A stretch of DNA of 64,000 nucleotides from an uncultured Gammaproteobacteria bacterium (GCA_947258785.1 CAMYJT010000002.1:62001-126000), one strand, 5' to 3'; numbered from the stretch's first letter, positions 1 through 10,338 are shown. Notes: a model not told the origin generated them from the letters alone. Numbers and translations are program-made.

Positions 1-762
1 GATGTATCGACGGCAGGCATCGATCAGCTGTTCAATCGGATACCTCCGATTCAGGGGAACCAAGCGGCTGCGGAGCTGGTTGTTCGGTGCGTGCAGCGAT
101 ACCGCCAGACTCACGGGACACAACTCACGCAACTCATCGATCTGCGGGACCATGCCGGCAGTGCTCAGCGTCACTCTGCGGCGCGACAGTCCGTAGCCGA
201 AATCGTCCAGCAGTACGCCTGCTGCGCACGCAACGTTGCGTAGATTGAGTAACGGTTCCCCCATACCCATCATTACGACATTAGTTATGGCTCGCTGCTC
301 CCGTCCCGGACCTTTCAGCATTTGATGACCAAGCCAAATCTGGCCGAGTATCTCGGCACTGGTGAGGTTTCTGTTGTATCCATGCGACGCAGTGGCGCAA
401 AACGTGCAGTTCAACGAACAGCCGACTTGAGACGATACACACAGCGTACCGCGCTCCGGCTCCGGAATAAACACCATTTCTATGCAGTTACCATCGCTGA
501 GTCGCAACAACCACTTACGGGTGCCATCAGCGGAGGTCTGATCCCCGGTGACAGAGGGGACCGATATGCACGCAAACCCGGTCAAAGCTTTCCGTAGTGT
601 TTTGCTCAGATTCGTCATCGATTCGAATTCGGTAACACCTTGCTGGTGTATCCACTTAATGACTTGGTCGGCGTGATATCCCTTAACCTCCAAACGTGCA
701 AAAAGCTGCCGCAACGACACACGATCGATACCCATGAAGTTCAGCGGCTTCTTCGATGTCAT
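1..762 (-). CDS. rlmN: 23S rRNA (adenine-C2)-methyltransferase RlmN, 3' end missing
   Basis: Radical SAM enzyme that methylates C2 of A2503 in 23S rRNA and A37 in some tRNAs. About 254 N-terminal residues lie in the window; the gene runs off the left edge. The [4Fe-4S] motif CSLNCTFC is at residues 115-122, and the family motifs GMGEPLLN and STAGMVPQI follow. The ATG at 762 was chosen because the reading continues directly into the conserved MGIDRVSLRQLF segment. It begins 5 bp after the ndk stop, so the two are probably cotranscribed. The ndk-rlmN order is usual downstream of isc loci in Gammaproteobacteria. Family assignment is secure; only the truncation limits it. Confidence 0.97.
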   Translation of the reverse strand, partial: MTSKKPLNFMGIDRVSLRQLFARLEVKGYHADQVIKWIHQQGVTEFESMTNLSKTLRKALTGFACISVPSVTGDQTSADGTRKWLLRLSDGNCIEMVFIPEPERGTLCVSSQVGCSLNCTFCATASHGYNRNLTSAEILGQIWLGHQMLKGPGREQRAITNVVMMGMGEPLLNLRNVACAAGVLLDDFGYGLSRRRVTLSTAGMVPQIDELRELCPVSLAVSLHAPNNQLRSRLVPLNRRYPIEQLIDACRRYI

Positions 763-767
763 TGGAG

Positions 768-1199
768 TTAGCGCGTGCGGAGGCAGATTTCGGCGGTGCT
801 GAAAAAAAACGCGATTTCCTCGCGTGCAGTCTCGCTGCCGTCGGACCCGTGCACGGCGTTCTCTTGAATGTTTGTGGCGAAATCCGCACGAATGGTATTT
901 GCTGCAGCTTGGGCGGGATCCGTTGCCCCCATGATATGCCGGTTTTTCTCAATGGCCTGTTCACCTTCCAACACCAGCACGAGCACGGGACCGGACTGCA
1001 TGAACGCCACCAGGTCGTTAAAAAAAGGCCGCGCTCGGTGCACAGCGTAAAAGCCCTCGGCCTGGGTCTTGCTGAGGTGGAGCATTTTGGCTGCAACGAT
1101 CCGCAACCCGCCCTGCTCCAAACGCCGGCAAATCTCGCCGATGACGTTTTTTGCCACCGCGTCGGGTTTGATGATCGACAAGGTCCGTTCTGTTGCCAT
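768..1199 (-). CDS. ndk: Nucleoside diphosphate kinase
   Basis: Transfers the terminal phosphate between nucleoside triphosphates and diphosphates through a phosphohistidine. The 143-residue length is normal for the family. The N-terminus [12 protein letters not shown] and the active-site segment NAVHGSDG (His117) are intact. A GGAGA ribosome-binding site precedes the ATG. It lies between mtaB and rlmN, all leftward, in the position ndk normally takes after fdx/iscX in complete gammaproteobacterial isc clusters. Nothing is odd in the protein itself. Confidence 0.98.
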   Translation of the reverse strand: MATERTLSIIKPDAVAKNVIGEICRRLEQGGLRIVAAKMLHLSKTQAEGFYAVHRARPFFNDLVAFMQSGPVLVLVLEGEQAIEKNRHIMGATDPAQAAANTIRADFATNIQENAVHGSDGSETAREEIAFFFSTAEICLRTR

Positions 1200-1288
1200 A
1201 ACTAATCTCCAAACTGCTGACTATATTATGAAAAACCGCGCGGTATGCACGATTTCGGGGAACATCGCAGGGGAGCGTAGTGTACCGG

Positions 1289-2671
1289 TTACACGGCCGG
1301 GCGGGCAATCAGCCCGTCGTGATAAATAGCGCTGTATTTCACCGTCCGCCACTGGCCAACGTCGCCGCTGGCGGCGGGAACGTGCACGACCAGGTAATCG
1401 GCGGCCCGGGCGCGCTGATAACCGTGCGGTGACCGGCCACCTGCTTCGACCAGCACGCGTTCGACTCGGCCCAGCCGGCTGACCAGCAAGTCATCGCGTA
1501 TCCGCTTTGCGGCGCGGCGCAGCCTGGCCGCACGCTGCTTCCTCACGATGGGCGGCACCTGGCGGGCGACCGGGATACGCGCCGCCGGCGTACCCGGTCG
1601 ATCGGAGTAGCAAAACACGTGTGGAAACGCGACTGCCAAATCCCGGACCATCCTCTCGGTGTCTCGATACTGCGGATCGGTTTCGGTGGGGAAACCGACC
1701 ATAAGGTCCGCGCTCAGCACCAAATCCGGGATCCGATCGCGCAAAGCGGCCACACGTGCATACACTTCATTGGCCGAATAGCGGCGCTTCATCCGCTTCA
1801 GAATCAGGGTGTTGCCGCTCTGCAGAGACAGATGCAGGTGCGGGCACAGCTTTGGACAGTGATCCAGCGCATCGATCAACCCATCGTCGAGGTGCGCAGG
1901 ATCTATGGAACTCAGGCGAACCCGGAAATCTCCAGCGATACGACCAAGCTCGAGCAACAGGTCCGACAAGCGGTAATGCCGCCCCTCCGCTGCGGTCATG
2001 TCCAGGCCGTAAGCGCCCAGGTCGATTCCACACAGCACGATCTCTCCGTACCCCTTACTGACCAGACGTTCGACCTGCCGCTTGATCAGGGCGGGCGCCA
2101 GCGAGCGGCTCGGTCCACGTGCGCGATGGATAACACAGAATGTGCAGCCCTGGTCGCAGCCCTGCTGGACTTGCACGAATGCCCGCGAGTGGCCGGTCAG
2201 CCCGTCCACCAGACCGCTCGGCAGGCTCAAATGCTCGCTGACGTCGCCCACCAACACCTGCGGCGATTCAGCGGCTGAGCGCTCCAGCAATATTCGATCC
2301 AGATCCAGCTTGCGGTCATTACCGACTACCAGGTCCACACCGGGTATGCGTGCGCAGGCGCGCGGATTTACCTGCGCGTAACAGCCGGTGACCACGACCA
2401 GGGCGTTTGGGTTTCGGCGCACGATGCGGCGCACCAACTGGCGTGCTTGACGGTCGGCTTCGCCGGTTACCGTACAGGTATTGATGATGAAAACATCGGC
2501 GGTGTCGCCCGCATCGGCCACGTCCCAGTTGATGTCGCGCAGCGACTGAGCCAGCAACTCGGTTTCGAAGGTATTGACCTTGCAACCCAGGGTCTCAAAA
2601 CCGACGGTTCGGCCCGGAGTCCGCGCCGGCCGCGACACAGAAACGAAGACCGGCGGTTCAACAATTGGCAT
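1289..2671 (-). CDS. mtaB: tRNA t6A37 methylthiotransferase MtaB
   Basis: Radical SAM methylthiotransferase, probably adding the 2-methylthio group to N6-threonylcarbamoyladenosine at tRNA position 37. Domains are UPF0004 with Cys30, Cys66 and Cys97 for the auxiliary cluster, then the radical SAM core with CDQGCTFC at 172-179 and the IVLCGIDLGAYG stretch typical of MtaB rather than MiaB, and a C-terminal TRAM-like tail of about 60 residues. Length (460) is in the family range. It sits between iscA and ndk, where hscBA-fdx would be expected. The subtype call rests on motif resemblance; RimO and MiaB are less likely because of the LGCKVN start and the GIDLG motif. Confidence 0.88.
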   Translation of the reverse strand: MPIVEPPVFVSVSRPARTPGRTVGFETLGCKVNTFETELLAQSLRDINWDVADAGDTADVFIINTCTVTGEADRQARQLVRRIVRRNPNALVVVTGCYAQVNPRACARIPGVDLVVGNDRKLDLDRILLERSAAESPQVLVGDVSEHLSLPSGLVDGLTGHSRAFVQVQQGCDQGCTFCVIHRARGPSRSLAPALIKRQVERLVSKGYGEIVLCGIDLGAYGLDMTAAEGRHYRLSDLLLELGRIAGDFRVRLSSIDPAHLDDGLIDALDHCPKLCPHLHLSLQSGNTLILKRMKRRYSANEVYARVAALRDRIPDLVLSADLMVGFPTETDPQYRDTERMVRDLAVAFPHVFCYSDRPGTPAARIPVARQVPPIVRKQRAARLRRAAKRIRDDLLVSRLGRVERVLVEAGGRSPHGYQRARAADYLVVHVPAASGDVGQWRTVKYSAIYHDGLIARPAV

Positions 2672-2722
2672 GCTATGGAGTCCGCTAAAACATCCGGCGG
2701 GATCGGCGCATCAAAACGGCAT

Positions 2723-3046
2723 TCAAACGCTGAAGCTTTCGCCGCAGCCGCACGTGTTCTTGACCCTGGGGTTGTTGAACTGGAACGACTCGTTTAGACC
2801 GTCTTTTTTGAAATCAACTTGAGTCCCATCGACCAGCTCTAGGCTTTGCGCGTCGACGATGACGCTTACGCCACGGCTTTCGAACACGTGATCCGTTTCA
2901 TTGATAGCATCGGCATAATTGACCACGTATGCATAGCCCGAACAGCCGGTGGATTTGACAGCGATGCGCAGTCCCATTCCATGCCCACGCGACCGAAGGT
3001 AACTCAACACGCGCTGCGCCGCGCTCTCCGTTAAGGTAACTGACAT
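2723..3046 (-). CDS. iscA: Iron-sulfur assembly protein IscA (A-type carrier)
   Basis: A-type scaffold or carrier that binds iron or an Fe-S cluster and passes it to target enzymes. The 107-residue protein has the three ligand cysteines at 35, 99 and 101 (CSGYAY and CGCGESF), at the same numbers as E. coli IscA. It follows iscR by 11 bp and is therefore probably in the iscR transcript. The iscS and iscU genes that normally lie between iscR and iscA are absent, as are hscB, hscA and fdx after it. ErpA is an alternative family member, but the position after iscR and the GESFSV end favour IscA. Confidence 0.93.
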   Translation of the reverse strand: MSVTLTESAAQRVLSYLRSRGHGMGLRIAVKSTGCSGYAYVVNYADAINETDHVFESRGVSVIVDAQSLELVDGTQVDFKKDGLNESFQFNNPRVKNTCGCGESFSV

Positions 3047-3057
3047 GACCTACCTCA

Positions 3058-3516
3058 TTAATGTGGAATCCGGACCCGTACGTCGCGCTCTTGGCGTGAG
3101 GCGACGCCTTGAACATGGGGCCGGCTGAGCAGTTTTCCAAGTGTGACCTGACTCAGAAACGATCTGATCCGATCGCTCAATTTCACCCACAGATCGTGCG
3201 TCAGGCAGGTTCTTTCCGCTTGGCAGTCTCTGTCACCCCCGCACTTCGTGGCGTCGATGTGCTCGTCAATAGCGTCGATTATCTGCGCCACCGATATGGC
3301 GTGGGGACTGCGACTCAGATGATAGCCGCCTCGCGGACCACGGGTGCTGACAACCAGCCCCTCGCGACGCAGTTGGGCAAACAATTGCTCCAGATACGAC
3401 AGTGAAATGTGTTGGCGTTCGGCAATGTCGGATAGCGCCACTACGCCGCCGTGATAATGTAACGCTAGGTCAAGCATGGCGGTTACGGCATAGCGGCCTC
3501 GGCTGGTCAGTCTCAT
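3058..3516 (-). CDS. iscR: Fe-S cluster-sensing Rrf2-family regulator IscR
   Basis: Winged-helix regulator that senses cellular Fe-S status and represses the isc operon when loaded with [2Fe-2S]. The start MRLTSRGRYAVTAMLDLA is canonical. The cluster ligands Cys92, Cys98, Cys104 and His107 fall at exactly the E. coli positions. The 152-residue length is usual. A type 1 IscR site lies 37-61 bp upstream of the start codon, which indicates autoregulation. Only iscA remains of the genes it normally controls locally, so the regulon must include targets elsewhere in the genome (inference). Confidence 0.97.
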   Translation of the reverse strand: MRLTSRGRYAVTAMLDLALHYHGGVVALSDIAERQHISLSYLEQLFAQLRREGLVVSTRGPRGGYHLSRSPHAISVAQIIDAIDEHIDATKCGGDRDCQAERTCLTHDLWVKLSDRIRSFLSQVTLGKLLSRPHVQGVASRQERDVRVRIPH

Positions 3517-3552
3517 AGGGCTGTTCGTGTTGAACCAGCCGCTGATCTTCCC

Positions 3553-3577
3553 TTACTTGAGTAATTTGGTCAACTTT
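3553..3577 (-). promoter_or_regulatory. IscR type 1 operator upstream of iscR
   Basis: On the minus strand this 25-bp stretch matches the published type 1 consensus (ATASYYGACTRWWWYAGTCRRSTAT, split as ATASYYGACTRWW and WYAGTCRRSTAT) at 21 of 25 positions by hand alignment. It contains TTGACC, which could serve as a -35 box; 17 bp downstream is the weak -10 GAAGAT. Overlap of the operator with the -35 box is the arrangement known for the E. coli isc promoter. The site overlaps the last codons of cysE, so iscR-iscA can be transcribed apart from cysE. Confidence 0.78.
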
Positions 3578-4376
3578 TTCCACGGTCCGATACTGCACCC
3601 TCCTCCACCTTATCGGGAGTGAGTTCTTCGGATTCACCCAGGTGTTCAACCTTTATCGCTGGAATCTCAAGTTCACCGACGTCGATCCCGGTGTCAACCA
3701 GCTTGTTGATAATCCTGTTGGTTCGTTCATCAATGGTGTGCAGATGATCTAGAATGCAGTCAACGGCATGGGCAACCGGATCGCTCATATTTCGGGTTTG
3801 TCCGTAGGCGTCGAATCCGATCCGTCTCGCCATCTGGATACGCTGTACTTGGTCCTGGTCCGTCGACGGCCGCACGACGTGACCCGGGATACCCACCACC
3901 GTAGCGCCTGCGGGGACGTCCTTGACGACCACGGAATTCGATCCGATCCGCGCATCGTCGCCGATTTCGATCGGTCCCAACACCTTTGCTCCGGCGCCCA
4001 CCACAACGTTGCGGCCGAGGGTCGGGTGGCGTTTAACCTTCTCCCAGGTTGTCCCGCCCAGGGTTACGCCCTGGTACAAAGTGCAGTCGTCGCCGATTGA
4101 TGCCGTTTCGCCAATCACCACTCCCATCCCATGGTCAACGAAAAACCGGTGCCCGATCCGAGCCCCCGGATGAATTTCGATCCCCGTCAACCACCGCGAG
4201 ATATGGGCCAGGAACCGCGCCAGCCAGTGCCACTTTTTGTTCCACAACCAATGGTTGAAACGGTGGGCCAGCACGGCGTGCAAGCCCGGATAGGCGGTCA
4301 GCACCTCGACAGTGGATCGCGCCGCCGGATCACGCTCGAACACATAGCTTATGTCTTCTTTCAGTCGCGAAAACAT
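3570..4376 (-). CDS. cysE: Serine O-acetyltransferase
   Basis: Acetylates L-serine with acetyl-CoA, the first committed step of cysteine synthesis. The 268-residue protein has a short helical N-terminal part ([19 protein letters not shown]) and the left-handed beta-helix of hexapeptide repeats with the family signature [20 protein letters not shown] and the loop [13 protein letters not shown]. It is of the EpsC-like short type. The roughly 70-residue C-terminal tail (charged, ending VSDRGKS) is longer than in some relatives. The cysE-iscR adjacency is common and makes sense because IscS consumes cysteine. Confidence 0.96.
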   Translation of the reverse strand: MFSRLKEDISYVFERDPAARSTVEVLTAYPGLHAVLAHRFNHWLWNKKWHWLARFLAHISRWLTGIEIHPGARIGHRFFVDHGMGVVIGETASIGDDCTLYQGVTLGGTTWEKVKRHPTLGRNVVVGAGAKVLGPIEIGDDARIGSNSVVVKDVPAGATVVGIPGHVVRPSTDQDQVQRIQMARRIGFDAYGQTRNMSDPVAHAVDCILDHLHTIDERTNRIINKLVDTGIDVGELEIPAIKVEHLGESEELTPDKVEEGAVSDRGKS

Positions 4377-4428
4377 GTTAACGGTACCAACGAGTTTCGG
4401 CTAATGAAGCCAGCGGTAATAATCTTTG

Positions 4429-5193
4429 TCAAATTTTTTTCCCCGCCACAGCCTGTATCTCACTGAGTATTCCACGCAGGATGCTGACCTCTTCCTCGGA
4501 TAGCGCAGCCCGGTTGAACAGCCGAACGAGTTTTCGCATCAACTTGACCGGCGGACGGACATTTGGGAAGTCGATATCCAGCAGCACCGACTCCAGATGC
4601 CGGTAAAAACGCCGCATCGTCTCCTGGTCGGCGCAGTTGTCTGCGCCCAATGCGGACGGCTTGCCGTCAGTCGCTTCGCTGAGCCCAAGAAACAACTCAT
4701 AGGCCATAATCTGTGCAGCACTAGCCAGGTTCAAGGACGTAAAATGCGGCGCGGTCGGAATGGCCACCAGATACCGGCAACGTTCCACTTCCCGGTTGTC
4801 TAAACCACTGCGTTCTTGCCCGAACAGAACGGCCACCTGACCATGAGCCGCATCGCGCACCAGTTCCTTCACCGCTTCGGTGGGTAACAAGGTCGGCCAA
4901 TCGATCGAGCGGGTACGGGCGCTGGTGCCGACAACCAGTCCACAGGGCCCGATCGCCTCATCCAGGGTTGAGCAGACCTGCGCGCCTTCGAGCACATCGG
5001 CGGCACCCGCCGCCCGGCGAATCGCCTGCTCACCCGGGAAGGTCGGCGGTGGGTCCACCAGCGATAAGGATCTCAGGCCCATTGTCTTCATGGCCCGGGC
5101 GACGCCGCCGATGTTCCCCGGATGAGTGGGTCGAACCAGAACAAAACGGATTCGTTCAGATCGACTCACAAATTCGCTTTCTTTCACTGACAC
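4429..5193 (-). CDS. trmJ: tRNA (cytidine/uridine-2'-O-)-methyltransferase TrmJ
   Basis: SPOUT-fold enzyme that 2'-O-methylates position 32 of several tRNAs. Conserved parts are the N-terminal VLVRPTHPGNIGGVARAMK, the VVGTSAR segment, and the knot motif VAVLFGQERSGLDN followed by IPTAPHFTSLNLASAAQIMAYE. The start is uncertain: the GTG at 5193 is followed by two further GTG codons in frame, and the conserved region begins at about residue 14. It is divergent from suhB across 65 bp. The suhB/trmJ-cysE-isc neighbourhood is typical of Gammaproteobacteria. Confidence 0.95.
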   Translation of the reverse strand: MSVKESEFVSRSERIRFVLVRPTHPGNIGGVARAMKTMGLRSLSLVDPPPTFPGEQAIRRAAGAADVLEGAQVCSTLDEAIGPCGLVVGTSARTRSIDWPTLLPTEAVKELVRDAAHGQVAVLFGQERSGLDNREVERCRYLVAIPTAPHFTSLNLASAAQIMAYELFLGLSEATDGKPSALGADNCADQETMRRFYRHLESVLLDIDFPNVRPPVKLMRKLVRLFNRAALSEEEVSILRGILSEIQAVAGKKI

Positions 5194-5258
5194 TCACTAA
5201 TACAATCTCGCGCCCAAGCCGAGAGTCCTGATTCGTCACCTTAACCGAAAGGAATACC

Positions 5259-6041
5259 ATGCACCCGATGTTGAACACCGCGATCAAAGCGGCGCGGAGC
5301 GCCGGTAAACTGATTGTACGTTACCTGGATCAGATTGATCGAATAGAAGTTGAGAGAAAAGGTCACAACGATCTTGTGAGTGAGGTGGATCGTGCCGCGG
5401 AGGAAGAGATCGTCCGGATCATCGAGCGCAGCTACCCGCAACACGCCATCCTGGCTGAGGAGGCCGGCGCGAAACCCGGCCGCGAATATGAATGGGTCAT
5501 CGATCCACTGGATGGAACCACAAACTACCTTCACGGTCATCCGCAGTTTGCGGTGTCGATCGCCCTGAGACGCGGTAAAGAATTGGAACAGGCGGTTATT
5601 TTCGATCCCTTGCGCAACGAGCTGTTCAGCGCTACGCGCGGCGGCGGTGCCTATCTAAACGATCGGCGTATCCGGGTCAGCCAGGTCTTCCACCTGCAGG
5701 ATGCCTTGATCGGCACCGGGTTTCCGTTCAAGGTGGTGGACCGCCTCGACCTGTGGATGTCGATGTTCAAAGACGTTCTGCTGCGCAGCAGCGGTGTGCG
5801 ACGGGCGGGGTCAGCGGCACTCGATCTTGCCTATGTGGCGTGCGGCCGGTTCGACGGGTTCTGGGAACTCGGTCTGAGCCCATGGGACATTGCGGCCGGC
5901 TGCCTGCTGATCCAGGAAGCCGGCGGACTGGTGAGCGACCTGGACGGCGGCCAACAACACTTTGCAACCGGCGATGTCGTAACCGGAGGCTCCGAGATCC
6001 ACCAGCAACTGCTCGAGATTTTCCAGATTCACCCGCGATGA
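5259..6041 (+). CDS. suhB: Inositol-1-monophosphatase family protein SuhB
   Basis: Magnesium-dependent phosphatase of the inositol monophosphatase family; the E. coli homologue also acts with Nus factors in rRNA transcription. The metal-binding motifs EEAGA (residues 67-71) and [12 protein letters not shown] (76-87) and the late motif [22 protein letters not shown] are intact. Length (260) is normal. The AAAGGAA ribosome-binding site is well spaced from the ATG at 5259. It ends 1 bp before mutS, so the two are probably cotranscribed. Confidence 0.96.
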   Translation: MHPMLNTAIKAARSAGKLIVRYLDQIDRIEVERKGHNDLVSEVDRAAEEEIVRIIERSYPQHAILAEEAGAKPGREYEWVIDPLDGTTNYLHGHPQFAVSIALRRGKELEQAVIFDPLRNELFSATRGGGAYLNDRRIRVSQVFHLQDALIGTGFPFKVVDRLDLWMSMFKDVLLRSSGVRRAGSAALDLAYVACGRFDGFWELGLSPWDIAAGCLLIQEAGGLVSDLDGGQQHFATGDVVTGGSEIHQQLLEIFQIHPR

Positions 6042-6042
6042 A

Positions 6043-8634
6043 ATGAACACAGCGCCACAACACACGCCGATGATGCGGCAGTATCTTCGCATCAAGGCGG
6101 AGCATCCTGAGACGCTTTTACTCTACCGGATGGGTGATTTCTATGAGTTGTTTTACGACGACGCCAAACAGGCGTCGAAATTGCTGGATATCACCCTGAC
6201 GCAACGCGGCAGTTCCGCCGGTCAACCAATCCCCATGGCCGGCGTGCCGGTTCACAGCGTCGACCAGTATCTTTCGAGGCTGGTGAACGCCGGCCGTACA
6301 GTGGCTATCTGCGAACAAATTGGCAAGCCAGGCATCGCAAAGGGACCGGTGGAGCGCATGGTCGTGCGCACCATCACACCAGGCACTCTGACCGAGGAAT
6401 CCTTATTGCATGTGCGCCGCGAAAACCTGCTGACGGCGGTGCACATCGATGCGCGCAGCGCAGGCCTGGCCACTATTGAGGTCTCCAGCGGTCGATTTCA
6501 GGCCCGCGAACTGGCCGGCGCTGAATACCTCGCCAACGAACTCGCCGGACTGGATCCCGCGGAACTCATCGCCACCGAGTCCGGCATGCGCGCGGTGCCC
6601 GCGCAATTCAGGTCGCGGGCGCGCCAGGTGCCCGATTGGTATTTTGATCTCGACGCCGCAACCCGGCTGTTGACCGAACAGTTGGGCACGCGCGATCTGG
6701 CGCCGTTCGACGGTGACCGCTATCCGCTGGCCATTGCGGCCGCCGGGGCGGTGTTGTGCTACGCCAAAGACGTCCAGCACTCTGGTTTACCTCATGTGCG
6801 CGATTTCCACATTGAACACAGTTCACAATACATCCTCGTTGACGCCACCAGCCGGCGGAACCTGGAGTTGGAGACCAATCTGTCCGGGGGCCGCGACCAC
6901 ACCCTGCTCTCTTTGCTGGACCGCTGCGCAACCCCAATGGGCGCACGACAACTGCGACGTTGGCTGCTCCACCCGCTGCGTGATCAGGCACGAATAGAAC
7001 AGCGCCTGGCACTGGTCAGCGGCTTGTCCGACGGACACCCCCAGGGCGTGCACAAGTTGCTCTTGACGGTGGGCGACATGGAACGAATCCTGGCCCGGGT
7101 GGCACTGTTCTCGGCACGCCCCGGCGACCTGGTGAAACTGCGCGCGGGACTCGCGGCCATTCCTGAGATTGTGAACACCCTTACCCGGCTCGACGCGACT
7201 ACGCGGGATCACTTTGATCGCCGCATCGTACCGTTTCCAGATGTCCTCGAGCTACTGGAACGGAGCATTGCGGACGAACCGCCTTCGACAATTCGTGACG
7301 GTGGTGTGATTCGCGACGGTTACGATAGGGAGCTTGATGAACTCAGGACGCTGAGCCGGGACAGCAGCGATCATCTCGTCGGATTGGAAGCCCGGGAACG
7401 GGAACAGACTGGCATCCACAATTTGCGTGTCCGCTTCAATCGCGTACACGGCTTTTACATCGAAGTCTCCCGAGGACAGGCGGAGGCTGTGCCGGATCGC
7501 TATATCCGTCGTCAAACACTGAAAAATGTCGAACGCTATATCACCACCGAGTTGAAGCGGTTCGAAGACCAGGTCCTGAACGCTCGGGAAAAGGCGCAGG
7601 CCCTCGAAAAACGGATTTACAACGAGATCCTGGAGCAACTGGGACAAACGCTGGCTGCACTGCAGTCCTGCGCCGGGGCACTGGCGGAGTTGGACGTACT
7701 CAACAACTTTGCCGAACGCTCATTGAGTTTAAACCTGTCGCGGCCACGTCTAGTGGACGCACCGTGTCTGGAAATCACCGCTGGCCGACATCTCTTAGTG
7801 GAACATAATCAGAGCCAGGCGTTCATTGCGAACGACCTGAGCATGACGACGGAACAGAAGATGTTCATCATCACCGGCCCGAACATGGGTGGAAAGAGCA
7901 CCTTCATGCGCCAGACCGCTTTGATAACGCTAATGGCCTTCATCGGCTGTCCGGTCCCTGCGGAATCCGCCACCCTCGGTCCGATCGACCAGATCTTCAC
8001 CCGCATTGGCGCATCCGACGACCTGGCCGGCGGCCGGTCGACATTTATGGTGGAGATGACCGAGATGGCGCGGATTCTGCGGCAGGCCACGGAGACCAGC
8101 CTGGTTCTAGTCGATGAAATCGGGCGTGGCACGAGCACATTCGATGGCCTGTCGCTGGCGTGGGCGTGCGCTGTCGGGCTGGCCGGACAGGTTCGACCAT
8201 TCACCCTGTTCTCAACTCACTATTTCGAGATTACACAACTGGCACAAGAACTTACCGTAGTCGCCAACCTCCATCTCGACGCCGTGGAGCACGGCAACCG
8301 GATCGTGTTTCTGTATTCCGTGAAGCCCGGCCCGACCAATCAATCCTATGGCATACAGGTGGCCCGACTGGCCGGTGTTCCGCCCGACGTGCTCGATTCG
8401 GCCCGGAATAAGTTGGCGGAGCTCGAGGACCGTTACTGCCATGACCCTAAACTCGGTGCCGCGCTGGCCACACAGCTCGGTATGTTCGACCACCGCGAGA
8501 CGGCAGACCCACCGGTCATTGAGCGTTTGCGAAAATTGTCCGTGGACGACTTGTCTCCCAAACAAGCGCTGGAACTGCTTTACGAACTTCGGTCAGAGGC
8601 GGACTTATGGTCGCGGCGGGGGGGGCGACAGTAG
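6043..8634 (+). CDS. mutS: DNA mismatch repair protein MutS
   Basis: Recognises mismatches and small loops and starts MutHLS repair. The mismatch-reading Phe-X-Glu motif is in GDFYELF near residue 36. The connector, lever and clamp regions follow, then the ABC ATPase with Walker [10 protein letters not shown] at about 612-620, the Walker B region [16 protein letters not shown] and the STHYFEIT motif. The C-terminal helix-turn-helix region ends in [13 protein letters not shown]. At 863 residues it is full length. It starts 1 bp after suhB and overlaps the convergent PilZ-like gene by 30 bp. Confidence 0.98.
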   Translation: MNTAPQHTPMMRQYLRIKAEHPETLLLYRMGDFYELFYDDAKQASKLLDITLTQRGSSAGQPIPMAGVPVHSVDQYLSRLVNAGRTVAICEQIGKPGIAKGPVERMVVRTITPGTLTEESLLHVRRENLLTAVHIDARSAGLATIEVSSGRFQARELAGAEYLANELAGLDPAELIATESGMRAVPAQFRSRARQVPDWYFDLDAATRLLTEQLGTRDLAPFDGDRYPLAIAAAGAVLCYAKDVQHSGLPHVRDFHIEHSSQYILVDATSRRNLELETNLSGGRDHTLLSLLDRCATPMGARQLRRWLLHPLRDQARIEQRLALVSGLSDGHPQGVHKLLLTVGDMERILARVALFSARPGDLVKLRAGLAAIPEIVNTLTRLDATTRDHFDRRIVPFPDVLELLERSIADEPPSTIRDGGVIRDGYDRELDELRTLSRDSSDHLVGLEAREREQTGIHNLRVRFNRVHGFYIEVSRGQAEAVPDRYIRRQTLKNVERYITTELKRFEDQVLNAREKAQALEKRIYNEILEQLGQTLAALQSCAGALAELDVLNNFAERSLSLNLSRPRLVDAPCLEITAGRHLLVEHNQSQAFIANDLSMTTEQKMFIITGPNMGGKSTFMRQTALITLMAFIGCPVPAESATLGPIDQIFTRIGASDDLAGGRSTFMVEMTEMARILRQATETSLVLVDEIGRGTSTFDGLSLAWACAVGLAGQVRPFTLFSTHYFEITQLAQELTVVANLHLDAVEHGNRIVFLYSVKPGPTNQSYGIQVARLAGVPPDVLDSARNKLAELEDRYCHDPKLGAALATQLGMFDHRETADPPVIERLRKLSVDDLSPKQALELLYELRSEADLWSRRGGRQ

Positions 8635-10338
8635 CAGCTGCGTATAGCTTCCGCTCCGCTCGACGATTCGCAGTGGCGTTACTGTTTGCGGTGGTTCGTC
8701 CTCCACGGCCACGATCACCAGTTTGTCACCGCGCCGGTAGACTCCGCGTGAGACGATCAGCGAGGTCGGCAGCTTCAAGGCGCCGTTACCCGGCAACATT
8801 AAAGCCGGATAAAAACCACCGTGGGATTCACGCCGCACGGCCACGGGCCGTGCCTCCGGCGCCAGCATCTCAAACCCCAAGGTCACGACGTCTTCGGCTT
8901 CGCAGCGCAGCCAACGAATCGCCCCGATTCGCCATTGTCGGTTCGGTGGTTCCTTGACCGCGATCAGCTCTCCGGTCTTGATCTGCAATGCAAGCGGCCC
9001 AACGAACTGCAGTGCCGAACCCGAAGCACTGGCGTTCCTGATCCGGCAGGTGTAGAGCTCGTTGGGCTCCACCGTTCGCGATTCGGGCGGCCCGGGCTCT
9101 GCCATATCGGCGTCCTCCTGCGCCGAAAACTCCGGCTTGGATAATTCACCGGGCCGCTCGTCTTCTACATCATCCGCCGGCAATTCAAAGTCCGTCGACC
9201 AAACCGGTGGCTCGAACACGGTTTCGCCGTTCAAATAATAGTGAATTGTGCCGACGCCGAAACAGGCTGAGAGCGGCTCGTCTCTCTCCACACGCAGTGA
9301 CCGCCGTTTGACCGTTACACCGCCGAGAAATCGACCAGCGCGACGCAATAGATCGACGTAAGACGTATCGATGCCAACTCGCGCCATCGGGCTCGGAAAC
9401 GTCGGTAGCGTGCTGTCACGCTCCAGACTCCGTAGTACGCTGTGGATCTCCCGCAGCACATCCAGCGCGTCCAGCAGACGCAGCGGATCGCTTGCCGCTA
9501 CCGATCCCGCCTTGATGAGCGGAACGGGCGGCGCATCCACATCCAGGTTGATAACGAAGCGGCCGGCGGGGTCTTTCTTTTTGAATTCCCGGGTAATCTG
9601 CGCACCACCCTGCCAGTGTAAAAACAAGTGATACAGCTTCACGCATTCGCCCTGCAGCAAGCCATAGGGGCCACACGCGCCCAATAAGATTATCTGTTGA
9701 TAACTGTCCGCGACGGTGGCCAAGCCGTCCGGCGCCTTGGAGTCCGGGGCCGTCACCGGGGAATTCAACAACTGATTTTCCTCGGCGTAACGATACAGCT
9801 GGTGCATCTCCCGCCATACGCCACGCGGACAGGTCTGGTAGATCTGATACACATTGACCAGCAGCTGACCCAGAAAGTGCATGGCCCGCTGCAGCGCCAA
9901 CACGACTTCGGACTCGTTCGCCTTGCCGCGCGCAGTCAGGTCGTTAGCGACAATTTTAAATCCATTGGCCGTCTCATTGAGCAACCGCGCCGTCAGTAAG
10001 GAACACTCCCTGTAGCGGGAGGACAGCGGGAAAGACGTGGAGGCGTAGGTCCGCTGCAGTGCCTCAACCGCTGTAATGACCGGTTCGCAGTACAGCTCCA
10101 TGATGCTCAACCGATTCTCTGCCTCGAGCGCCGTTCGATTCTGGCCGAACAGGGCCTGGCCCAGCTGCTGAGCGGTGTCTTGGGCGCTGGCCCGTGGCAA
10201 CGACTCCAACCATTGCTCGACTCGCCGTGGACGGACTTCGGATGTTAATGTCTTTTTCGCCCTTATTTTAGGTACAGAGGCGGTGAGCACTTTACGGACC
10301 ATTCCACCTTTTTGCCTTACAGCGCTACCTTCGAGCAT
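8605..10338 (-). CDS. Large conserved protein with PilZ-like C-terminal domain
   Basis: A 577-residue protein not recognised as any enzyme. The N-terminal 350 residues look mainly helical, without signal peptide or membrane segment. A second, beta-rich part begins near residue 430 ([19 protein letters not shown], then [19 protein letters not shown] and VTLGFEML), which resembles a PilZ-type beta-barrel. A clear N-terminal RxxxR motif of c-di-GMP-binding PilZ domains is not evident, so ligand binding cannot be claimed. A cytoplasmic role in c-di-GMP-linked surface behaviour is only an inference. It is convergent with mutS, overlapping by 30 bp, and divergent from the ferredoxin gene. Confidence 0.7.
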   Translation of the reverse strand: MLEGSAVRQKGGMVRKVLTASVPKIRAKKTLTSEVRPRRVEQWLESLPRASAQDTAQQLGQALFGQNRTALEAENRLSIMELYCEPVITAVEALQRTYASTSFPLSSRYRECSLLTARLLNETANGFKIVANDLTARGKANESEVVLALQRAMHFLGQLLVNVYQIYQTCPRGVWREMHQLYRYAEENQLLNSPVTAPDSKAPDGLATVADSYQQIILLGACGPYGLLQGECVKLYHLFLHWQGGAQITREFKKKDPAGRFVINLDVDAPPVPLIKAGSVAASDPLRLLDALDVLREIHSVLRSLERDSTLPTFPSPMARVGIDTSYVDLLRRAGRFLGGVTVKRRSLRVERDEPLSACFGVGTIHYYLNGETVFEPPVWSTDFELPADDVEDERPGELSKPEFSAQEDADMAEPGPPESRTVEPNELYTCRIRNASASGSALQFVGPLALQIKTGELIAVKEPPNRQWRIGAIRWLRCEAEDVVTLGFEMLAPEARPVAVRRESHGGFYPALMLPGNGALKLPTSLIVSRGVYRRGDKLVIVAVEDEPPQTVTPLRIVERSGSYTQLLLSPPPPRP

